From: JALRBM01 sp964615445
Lineage (GTDB): Bacteria; Patescibacteriota; Saccharimonadia; Saccharimonadales; Saccharimonadaceae
Direction: 5' to 3'
DNA length: 5,190 nucleotides
NCBI GenBank assembly: GCA_964615445.1
Contig: CAZTOK010000064.1
Coordinates: forward strand, 1-5,190
Shown here piece by piece: positions 1-4,396 of the stretch (its first letter is position 1; each line of letters begins with the position of its first letter). The notes beneath the pieces were generated by a model. The model was given only the letters and a program-made list of their open reading frames with translations. It had not been told where the DNA came from and ran no database searches. Made by a program: the position numbers and the translations under genes.

Positions 1-53
1 TGAGAGATTGCTATACTTTTTAGTGCTTGCTTCTGGAAATCATCAATATTCAT
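1..53 (-). CDS. N-terminal fragment of a probable MazG-like nucleotide pyrophosphohydrolase (cut by window edge)
   Basis: Reading the minus strand from the ATG at 53-51, 17 codons stay open to the window edge and give MNIDDFQKQALKSIAIS. This resembles the start of small MazG-like NTP pyrophosphohydrolases, which commonly begin with Met-x-(I/F)-D-(D/E)-(Y/F)-Q-x-x-A and hydrolyse NTPs to NMPs as housecleaning enzymes. The catalytic E-x-x-E region would lie outside the window, so the assignment rests on the first 10 residues only. No Shine-Dalgarno sequence precedes the ATG. A TATAGT hexamer (62-67) lies 8 bases upstream, which would fit a leaderless or nearly leaderless transcript. It could equally be an unrelated helical protein. 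Confidence 0.45.
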   Translation of the reverse strand, partial: MNIDDFQKQALKSIAIS

Positions 54-173
54 TAGTTACTACTATACACGTATTCACTTGATCGTGCCGGATGGGGATC
101 TATAGAACCCTCCTGCGGAAGTTCTTTTAATGTGACAACTTGGCTCCGCATGATAGACGACGTTACTATACTA
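54..173. other. 120-bp intergenic region with inverted repeats
   Basis: This gap separates the stop of the Dabb gene (174) from the start of the MazG-like fragment (53). It contains a TATAGT -10-like hexamer for the minus strand (62-67) without a good -35, a near-palindrome at 95-110, and an imperfect inverted repeat. In the repeat, TGCGGA (114-119) pairs with TCCGCA (145-150), and AGTT just inside pairs with AACT. An overlapping alternative hairpin is GAAC...GTTC at 105-124. No U-tract follows on the minus strand, so a classical terminator for the Dabb gene is not evident. I looked for a tRNA here and found no matching acceptor stem. Confidence 0.4.
95..110. promoter_or_regulatory. Near-perfect 16-bp palindrome, possible operator
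   Basis: GGGATCTATAGAACCC pairs with itself at 7 of 8 half-site positions; only the A/A at 98 and 107 is mismatched. It has a TCTATAGA core and GGG/CCC arms. It sits 42-57 bp upstream of the MazG-like start codon, where a transcription-factor operator could lie. A palindrome of this size can arise by chance, and no second copy is present in the window, so this is only suggestive. Confidence 0.22.
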
Positions 174-494
174 TCAGTCGTCTTCCGAAACGACCGTATC
201 AACTGTCATCCAATCACAGACCTGAGGCGTTAATTCTATCACTCGTTTATGAGCTTCAGAATCTGCATGCGATCCAAGTGATTCTATGTTTGGGAAGATT
301 CCATCCTGTAACAAGTGAGCACGCCCTGCTTTAAACGTTTCTGGAATGTGATTTGCAACTGTCCAATTTGTTACACCTACATTTTCAGTCAGCCATCTAC
401 CCATTTCGTTTAGCCGCAAGATAACTTCTTCCTTTTGCTCATCCGTAGTACTGTCATACCAAGTAAAGATCACCGTATGTCGTATTTTTGTCAT
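174..494 (-). CDS. Dabb (stress-responsive A/B barrel) domain protein
   Basis: This is a 106-residue cytosolic protein. The N-terminus MTKIRHTVIFTW fits the first beta strand of Dabb (dimeric alpha/beta barrel, ferredoxin-like) proteins, where the motif is typically h-x-H-h-V-h-F. A long amphipathic helix follows (residues 18-37, DEQKEEVILRLNEMGRWLTE). The C-terminal S-H-x-x-S-E-A-H-K-R-V-I-E-L-T-P stretch (75-90) and the final strand WMTVDTVV match the family's usual ending. Length is normal for the family (about 95-110). Dabb proteins form homodimers. Some, such as plant olivetolic acid cyclase, are enzymes, but most bacterial members have no known substrate, so none is proposed. GGTGG, four bases upstream of the ATG, is an acceptable ribosome binding site. 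A hairpin element (561-620) precedes the gene, suggesting separate transcription from the membrane-protein gene. Confidence 0.78.
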   Translation of the reverse strand: MTKIRHTVIFTWYDSTTDEQKEEVILRLNEMGRWLTENVGVTNWTVANHIPETFKAGRAHLLQDGIFPNIESLGSHADSEAHKRVIELTPQVCDWMTVDTVVSEDD

Positions 495-560
495 ACGTCC
501 ACCATAACAAAAGAACGAAATACATACTATCTATTTACTCAGGAGGAATTGCTCTTAAGA

Positions 561-620
561 CGAAAAATGATTACTATAGTGAATCATTTTTCAGAGCCTC
601 CTCTAGTGAGTACTTCGCAA
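561..620. repeat. Intergenic hairpin element, copy 1
   Basis: This 60-bp stretch aligns with 1219-1282 in the same orientation. Both start with CGAAAAATGATT, continue through GTGAATCATTTTTC and a GCC/GCTCC block, then share CTAGTG and end in TTCGCAA. The two copies bracket the 179-codon membrane-protein gene. The loop and spacer sequences differ while the pairing is kept, which suggests the structure matters. It may be a small dispersed terminator-bearing repeat or the two ends of a duplicated gene unit. Confidence 0.6.
562..592 (-). terminator. Hairpin with T-run, likely terminator after the membrane-protein gene
   Basis: The left arm GAAAAATGATTAC (562-574) pairs with the right arm GTGAATCATTTTTC (579-592) with one bulged G (581) and a TATA loop. 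Read on the minus strand, the hairpin starts about 42 bases after the TAG stop at 635-637. The U-run is part of the stem, and because the stem begins with A5 and ends with T5 it could work in either direction. The low GC content makes it weaker than a typical intrinsic terminator. Confidence 0.5.
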
Positions 621-634
621 TTAGAGCTGTTCTA

Positions 635-1174
635 CTAATTCGATCTAGCGTTTTTAAAGTTATCCTTCAAGCTGTTCTGAAAGCGACCGAGAAGTTCTGG
701 ATCACTCGCACAGTTAACACCGTTCAACGCTAAACTATATACATCCGCACCAATTACTATCTTCTCAACAACAGCTGTTTGATTCTCGACATCAGATGGA
801 TTCTTTATAATCTGTGCAACATGCCCCTTGTCTTCAACACATCTATCCCCTACAAGTAAATTACTTTTGAGGTTAGCGTACCTTGTACCCATATCCGTCA
901 CCTCTAGATCGTAGGATAAATCAGGTAAAGTTTTATCATATTGTATAGTTAAACCAAGTTCCGAAACAGGTAGCGTCTTTAGATTCGACTCCTCAGTTTT
1001 ATTACTAACTGCAGTCTCCTGCTTCTCTACACTAGTCGCTTCCTGTGTTTTCTGCGTATTGTTAATGAAATTCTGCCAAAAGATGAATCCAAGCGTACCT
1101 AGCAACGCTATAACAAGAATTACAATAATAATGACATGAGCGCTGCCTGTTTGTTTAGAAGAAATTTTAATCAT
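635..1174 (-). CDS. Single-pass membrane-anchored protein of Saccharibacteria type, function unknown
   Basis: This 179-residue protein has a short basic/polar N-terminus (MIKISSKQTGSAH), then one transmembrane helix at about 13-36 (HVIIIVILVIALLGTLGF followed by IFWQNFI). A low-complexity Thr/Glu/Lys/Ser linker covers about 39-68. A globular domain of about 110 residues follows and is presumably outside the membrane. Two cysteines (C112 in RCVED and C155 in VNCAS) could form a disulphide. The GSAH-plus-helix-plus-FWQN signature is one I associate with many surface proteins of Candidatus Saccharibacteria. I do not recognise the C-terminal domain. The ATG at 1174 lacks its own Shine-Dalgarno sequence, but a 4-codon ORF with one ends three bases upstream (1178-1192). 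An in-frame TAG just upstream rules out a longer protein. Hairpin elements lie on both sides, so it is probably monocistronic. Confidence 0.75.
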   Translation of the reverse strand: MIKISSKQTGSAHVIIIVILVIALLGTLGFIFWQNFINNTQKTQEATSVEKQETAVSNKTEESNLKTLPVSELGLTIQYDKTLPDLSYDLEVTDMGTRYANLKSNLLVGDRCVEDKGHVAQIIKNPSDVENQTAVVEKIVIGADVYSLALNGVNCASDPELLGRFQNSLKDNFKNARSN

Positions 1175-1177
1175 ATA

Positions 1178-1192
1178 CTAAGAATACATCAT
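1178..1192 (-). CDS. Putative 4-codon upstream ORF (MMYS) leading into the membrane-protein gene
   Basis: ATG ATG TAT TCT TAG is preceded by AGAGG (1197-1201) at a four-base spacing. This is the only Shine-Dalgarno-like sequence near the membrane-protein start. The stop is followed by three bases and then the real ATG (1174-1172), in the same frame, so ribosomes ending here could reinitiate. It may instead be a chance arrangement in a leader whose real start has no Shine-Dalgarno. Confidence 0.25.
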   Translation of the reverse strand: MMYS

Positions 1193-1217
1193 TACGCCTC
1201 TGTTTTAAGCCCTGGAA

Positions 1218-1255
1218 ACGAAAAATGATTCACATTGCAGTGAATCATTTTTCGT
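1218..1255 (-). terminator. Perfect 16-bp hairpin, probable bidirectional terminator
   Basis: ACGAAAAATGATTCAC (1218-1233) is exactly complementary to GTGAATCATTTTTCGT (1240-1255) around the 6-base loop ATTGCA. The stem carries A5 on one side and T5 on the other, so a U-run forms in either transcription direction. It lies 43 bp upstream of the membrane-protein ATG and about 230 bp beyond the last frame of the HEPN operon. It could stop read-through from that operon, or form part of the leader of the downstream gene. Confidence 0.5.
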
Positions 1256-1282
1256 GGCTCCCGCTAGTGGACATTATTCGCA
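1219..1282. repeat. Intergenic hairpin element, copy 2
   Basis: This is the direct-repeat partner of 561-620. Identity covers the stem arms, the CTAGTG block and the terminal TTCGCAA. This copy has the longer, perfect stem and a 6-base loop. It carries CCGCTAGTGG (1261-1270), itself nearly palindromic, where copy 1 has TCCTCTAGTGAG. The 658-bp offset between copies equals one gene plus its flanks, so a past unit-length duplication or insertion is possible. Confidence 0.6.
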
Positions 1283-1486
1283 ACTTTGATAATCAAGAAA
1301 GTATGATCGAAATGAAGTACGCTTTAAACACGTTACAGAGGTAGGGGTCTCCAGCACTTGCTTAGTCTCTACGTGTGAGTATCTCCACCCCCCCTCTATT
1401 TTTTATCTAGAGTGACCCTACCTTCTCTTTTACTTTTTCATTCTCTGTACTTAGTGTTCGCACAAAAAAATTTTAAAAAATATTTA
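1283..1486. other. Non-coding, C/T-rich structured intergenic region
   Basis: Together with 1175-1282 this makes a stretch of about 310 bases without a supported gene. Read on the plus strand it contains pairing segments that exclude one another. CACGT-AGAG (1329-1333, 1337-1340) can pair with CTCT-ACGTG (1367-1375). AGAGG-TA-GGGG (1337-1347) can pair with CCCC-C-CCTCT (1388-1397). The same arm with TC added (1337-1349) can also pair with GACCCTACCTTCT (1414-1426). The last two right arms are each followed by a T-rich tract. An A/T run (1464-1485, including A7 and TTTTAAAAAA) lies just past the last frame of the operon and could act as a weak end signal on the minus strand. No good promoter was identified on either strand. 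Confidence 0.4.
1337..1404 (+). terminator. Possible terminator hairpin with large loop on the plus strand
   Basis: AGAGG (1337-1341) and GGGG (1344-1347) pair with CCTCT (1393-1397) and CCCC (1388-1391). A T6 run follows at 1399-1404. The loop is about 40 bases and can itself fold. No plus-strand gene is visible upstream, so if this is a terminator it would belong to a small unannotated RNA or to a regulatory leader. The sequence may have another role on the minus strand. Confidence 0.25.
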
Positions 1487-1649
1487 CTAAGAACTTTTTA
1501 TTCTACCCTTTGCTTTTCCATCTTCGAAAAGTTTAGCAAAAACTCTATCTGCAAATAATAAAAATACTGTAATCTCATTTGCACTTAAGGTAGTTGAGCC
1601 AATTGTAATAATGTCAGGTTCGAATGAAATAGCGACTAATAATTTTCAT
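1487..1649 (-). pseudogene. Small frame-broken ORF overlapping the end of the last HEPN gene
   Basis: An ATG at 1649-1647, inside the end of the HEPN gene, opens MKIISRYFIRT and stops at TGA (1616-1614). In the +1 frame, coding continues from GAC (1615) for 42 codons as DIITIGSTTLSANEITVF, then LLFADRVFAKLFEDGKAKGR and IKSS, ending at TAG (1489-1487). The downstream frame alone is open back to 1645 but has no ATG, GTG or TTG. The composition looks protein-like, with an amphipathic helix in the middle. Joined, the two parts make a 53-residue protein in a translationally coupled position. The break could be a real frameshift mutation, a sequencing error, or a programmed +1 shift at ACC-TGA-C. 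I do not recognise the product. Confidence 0.33.
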
Positions 1650-2043
1650 TAATTCCGAGCTTCTTGGCACGTTTCTTTCTACCTTCATTAGATTCGTGCG
1701 TTAAATTGTCCCGCATATCGTGGCGAATATGATTCCTCATGTTAAGAATTTTTTCATGAAGTTCATGCTTTTGGCCACACATAATCACGTATCGATCTAC
1801 TGTGTCTAAATCTTCCAAAAGGCATGATGATTCATGGATACACTCATAGACATAATCGATGTTCTTTTCTTTTTTAGAGGCGTCACTAAAACGCTGCAAA
1901 CTTTTAGCCGCACCTCTCAGGTAAGGAATTGCGATACCGCTCACCATGTAACTCAGTGTTTCGTCACTGTAGCTAGATTGCACAGATGCATTGTCCTTAC
2001 TAATAGACTTACTCGATTCAGATATTTTTACACCGTGAGACAT
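1636..2043 (-). CDS. Small HEPN-like protein with tandem R-x4-H motifs, putative ribonuclease
   Basis: This is a 135-residue, largely helical protein. After a Ser/Lys-rich N-terminus (1-30) come two predicted long helices (about 32-55 and 60-80). The key segment is NMRNHIRHDMRDNLTH, containing R103-N-H-I-R-H108 and R111-D-N-L-T-H116. Both fit R-x4-H, and the first fits the R-N-x3-H form typical of catalytic HEPN RNases. A basic tail follows (GRKKRAKKLGI). HEPN proteins usually dimerise and cut RNA at the R/H pair. I chose the ATG at 2043 because GGAGG (2048-2052) lies four bases upstream. The frame is open to another ATG at 2091 (151 residues), which has no Shine-Dalgarno but would leave only a 12-bp gap to the previous gene. 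It is the last intact operon gene. No named family was recognised. Confidence 0.65.
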   Translation of the reverse strand: MSHGVKISESSKSISKDNASVQSSYSDETLSYMVSGIAIPYLRGAAKSLQRFSDASKKEKNIDYVYECIHESSCLLEDLDTVDRYVIMCGQKHELHEKILNMRNHIRHDMRDNLTHESNEGRKKRAKKLGINENY

Positions 2044-2047
2044 GTAA

Positions 2048-2052
2048 CCTCC
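2048..2052 (-). promoter_or_regulatory. Shine-Dalgarno GGAGG deciding the start of the small HEPN gene
   Basis: The minus strand reads GACGGAGGTTACATG. This is the only full-strength Shine-Dalgarno sequence in the HEPN operon; the other internal starts follow AT-rich leaders. It favours initiation at 2043 over the upstream ATG at 2091. If translation began at 2091, these bases would encode Gly-Gly. Confidence 0.5.
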
Positions 2053-2103
2053 GTCTTGATTTATTATATTTGTAATTTTCGTACTTAACATTATCTAACG
2101 CAA

Positions 2104-2838
2104 TTAGTGGTATGGGTTATCAAATAATGGCTTTGGGTCAGTACCTTGGATCACGTGGCGAATCTCGAATCTATGAACGCGATCAAAGACCGTAGCTTTG
2201 TTATTTACAAATATCACATTTAGATATTCCGGCAACTTGTAGGATAAAAGCTTGATGCCCACCATCTCAATTGTCCTTGTTACTGCTATAAATATCTGTT
2301 TTGCGCTTTCTTTATCGTTAAAATCAGGAATGTCCTTCTTGGTTCTGAAATCCCCATCATGCTCATTTCCATTACGGTTGTCGCGCAAATTATCCTGCCA
2401 GCTCCTCTTCTGAATATCAATAAATGCTTTTAAGTCGTTGGCTTCGGGGTGTCGCTTAATAAATCCATTCATCTGCTGCTCGTAATCGTCACCTGAAAAT
2501 ATACATCCGGTATTATATCCAAATGACTCGGTGAACTTTGTAAACCTATCCTTGTAAGCGCTCCATAAACAGCTATAGAGGGAATTATAAACCGCAGCTC
2601 TTTCAGAACTAGGGCGTGAATCAAAACCATCCCCTGTTATTACCGTGTAATGATTTCGTGCTTCACGAAGCTTTTCGTAGATACGATCTGCACGAAAATC
2701 GGCCTCATCATTGATTTTCTCGTCTTCTATTTTCTTTACTGCATCTTTAAATAGAACCCAGATACTCTCTACTTCCGGGTCATTAGGCCCCCACTCTGCG
2801 CTTAGTGAAAAAGAAAATGGTGCTTTATTAGTTGCCAT
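2104..2838 (-). CDS. HEPN-like protein with R-N-G-N-E-H motif, putative ribonuclease
   Basis: This 244-residue soluble protein has no signal peptide or membrane segment. Residues 20-65 are charged and helical (EVESIWVLFKDAVKKIEDE and LREARNHY). The segment 134-163 contains DIQKRSWQDNLRDNRNGNEH, in which R155-N-G-N-E-H160 fits the HEPN R-N-x3-H catalytic motif, followed by Asp-Gly. A further helix (about 178-200, ESAKQIFIAVTRTIEMVGIK) fits the helix that follows the motif in HEPN folds. The C-terminal 40 residues look like beta strands. The ATG at 2838 lies 13 bp after the stop of the TPR-HEPN gene, so the two are cotranscribed. The upstream leader is AT-rich with no clear Shine-Dalgarno. I do not recognise a named family. 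RNase activity is inferred from the motif and the neighbours, not shown. Confidence 0.62.
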   Translation of the reverse strand: MATNKAPFSFSLSAEWGPNDPEVESIWVLFKDAVKKIEDEKINDEADFRADRIYEKLREARNHYTVITGDGFDSRPSSERAAVYNSLYSCLWSAYKDRFTKFTESFGYNTGCIFSGDDYEQQMNGFIKRHPEANDLKAFIDIQKRSWQDNLRDNRNGNEHDGDFRTKKDIPDFNDKESAKQIFIAVTRTIEMVGIKLLSYKLPEYLNVIFVNNKATVFDRVHRFEIRHVIQGTDPKPLFDNPYH

Positions 2839-2851
2839 ATAATTAATTATC

Positions 2852-4384
2852 TTATTCCCAAATATCCAGCCACTGATCCGTGTGAAAATGCATAGTTATA
2901 AGTCTATCCTCTGGAGACTTCTTTGAATTCTCGTGCGTATTAATAAAGTTATGTAGATAAATGATGGCACATTTAATCTGTCCCATAAGGTTTACGGTCT
3001 TACTTACAAAATCTTCGTAGTCATACTCGTCTTTAACTGACATGCTACGAAAGAGACGAACATACCTGTGGGTCAAGGCGTTTCGTATCTCATCAAACTC
3101 TGACGAACGAATATCTTGAAGTAATGAATATAATCCGAATATATTAGCATCATGTGCATCAAAGCTCTCATTTAAATCATTATTCTTATCGAGATTCTTG
3201 TACCACACCGAGTAATATGACAAACGCCTGCTATCTTCATCATGCCCAAGCTCTAGATAGTGATTCAAAAATATTGCTATTTTATCGAGTACTGAAAACG
3301 CTTCTTTGAATGCCATTTTTAGATAACTGGTATATATGTTGCTCACCGAGTAGTCGAGTGGATTAATGATTAGGGTCTGCTTACTGATATTAGAAAAATC
3401 ATTGTTGATATATTGAGACTGAACTAGGCTTAGACGAGCCCCAATATACGCCTCCTTAATCTCATTAAGCCGAAATGCTAAGTCATTTAAATCGTTGGCT
3501 ACGCTAACGAGCTTTTTATCAACAAAGTTTACACCCAAGGTATCACCTACTGAAGCGCTCGTGGTGTTAGAAAAGAAATGAAGGTTGATATATAGATCAT
3601 TAGAAAGGCAAAAATCCGTATAGTGCTTAACAAATTTGCTGGCTTTTTGTTTTAATGCGGGATGGGTCAAATCGACATCAAGACTTTTTGGGTCATCCTT
3701 GAATAGACGTTCAATGTAGGCCGTCTCTTTTTTAAAAGTAGCTATAACGCTTTCATCCGCATACATTCTTATAGAATCTTCGTTTTCCAACGCCTTCTTA
3801 TAGTGCTGGTAGGCATAGATCAAATACGCACCTTGGTATTGAGAGATTACGGCAAGCTTTCTGATAGCTAAAGCTTTATTGCCTAATGCCATTCCAAAAT
3901 TGCCATCTATTTCTAGAGCGTTGTCATAGATTTTGATTGCCTCAATAGGTCTACCTATATCATCTAGGGCATTCGCATAATTAGTAAGTACGTTCGGCTC
4001 AGTCTGACCGGCTCTCCTGAACAAATCGATAGCCTTCAGCGCATACTTTCCACTCTCAAAGTAACCGGCTCCTTCTTCGAGTGTCATATGGAATAGTGAA
4101 AGATAGCCATTGGCCGCATTGTAATAAAGGTAGCCGGGGAGATTGTCATCCGGGTGGCTCTCGTATATGTTAATCGCTTCTTCGATCAATGTCCTCTGTT
4201 GTGTAATAGATCCTATGTCAATTAGACAGCCTATTATGGAAAGTTGATAATCTGGATGTGCATTCTTAAACTTAGTAACCTTTTCAAGGACTGTATCAAG
4301 TCTGCCCCCTTTATAGTCTCGTTCTATTTCAATGAGTTTTGAGGTAACCTCACCTTGCTCAATATCTACTTCTTTTCTAGCCAC
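2852..4384 (-). CDS. TPR-repeat protein with C-terminal LA2681-like HEPN domain
   Basis: This 510-residue cytosolic protein is all-helical at its N-terminus. The clearest TPR unit is about 131-171 (NVLTNYANALDDIGRPIEAI, then KIYDNALEIDGNFGMALGNK). Weaker units lie on both sides (about 85-125 and 175-200). Residues 240 to about 480 match the LA2681-like HEPN family: HPALKQKASKFVKHYTDFCL, DLYINLHF, RLNEIKEAYIGARLSL, then MAFKEAFSVLDKIAIFLNHY. The catalytic motif follows at E432-I-R434-N-A-L-T-H439-R-Y. Proteins of this family combine TPRs with HEPN and are predicted RNases in defence or stress systems. The TPRs would bind a partner or trigger. The start is GTG (4384-4382), 12 bp after the HerA stop, with no strong Shine-Dalgarno and no nearby alternative. 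It is the central gene of the HerA-HEPN operon. Confidence 0.8.
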   Translation of the reverse strand: MARKEVDIEQGEVTSKLIEIERDYKGGRLDTVLEKVTKFKNAHPDYQLSIIGCLIDIGSITQQRTLIEEAINIYESHPDDNLPGYLYYNAANGYLSLFHMTLEEGAGYFESGKYALKAIDLFRRAGQTEPNVLTNYANALDDIGRPIEAIKIYDNALEIDGNFGMALGNKALAIRKLAVISQYQGAYLIYAYQHYKKALENEDSIRMYADESVIATFKKETAYIERLFKDDPKSLDVDLTHPALKQKASKFVKHYTDFCLSNDLYINLHFFSNTTSASVGDTLGVNFVDKKLVSVANDLNDLAFRLNEIKEAYIGARLSLVQSQYINNDFSNISKQTLIINPLDYSVSNIYTSYLKMAFKEAFSVLDKIAIFLNHYLELGHDEDSRRLSYYSVWYKNLDKNNDLNESFDAHDANIFGLYSLLQDIRSSEFDEIRNALTHRYVRLFRSMSVKDEYDYEDFVSKTVNLMGQIKCAIIYLHNFINTHENSKKSPEDRLITMHFHTDQWLDIWE

Positions 4385-4396
4385 AATTTAAATTCT

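Noticed and set aside
84..160. Possible tRNA on the minus strand (GGGTTC...ATCCCC followed by ATCCGGC)
   Set aside because: The stretch resembles a T-arm and acceptor 3' half, but the matching 5' acceptor GCCGGAT is absent at the expected distance and the loop is the wrong size.
140..733. Plus-strand open frames at 140-334, 435-638 and 488-733
   Set aside because: They lie largely opposite the Dabb and membrane-protein genes and the hairpin repeat, have no family resemblance and no convincing ribosome binding sites. They are treated as antisense shadows.
561..1282. Integron cassette or insertion sequence defined by the two repeats
   Set aside because: No transposase or integrase is present, the repeats are direct, and no attC-like R/L boxes (GTTRRRY and complement) or target duplications were found.
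1300..1405. Minus-strand frame of about 40 codons ending near 1280 (contains GTG codons)
   Set aside because: It has no plausible start with a ribosome binding site, overlaps the C/T-rich structured region and shows no recognisable protein features.
1834..2088. Plus-strand frame opposite the small HEPN gene
   Set aside because: It is fully antisense to the small HEPN gene and its upstream extension, its composition is not protein-like, and it has no supporting context.
1636..2838. HEPN-MNT type toxin-antitoxin pair
   Set aside because: Neither HEPN-like neighbour shows the nucleotidyltransferase signature (G-S-x10-D-x-D) of an MNT antitoxin.
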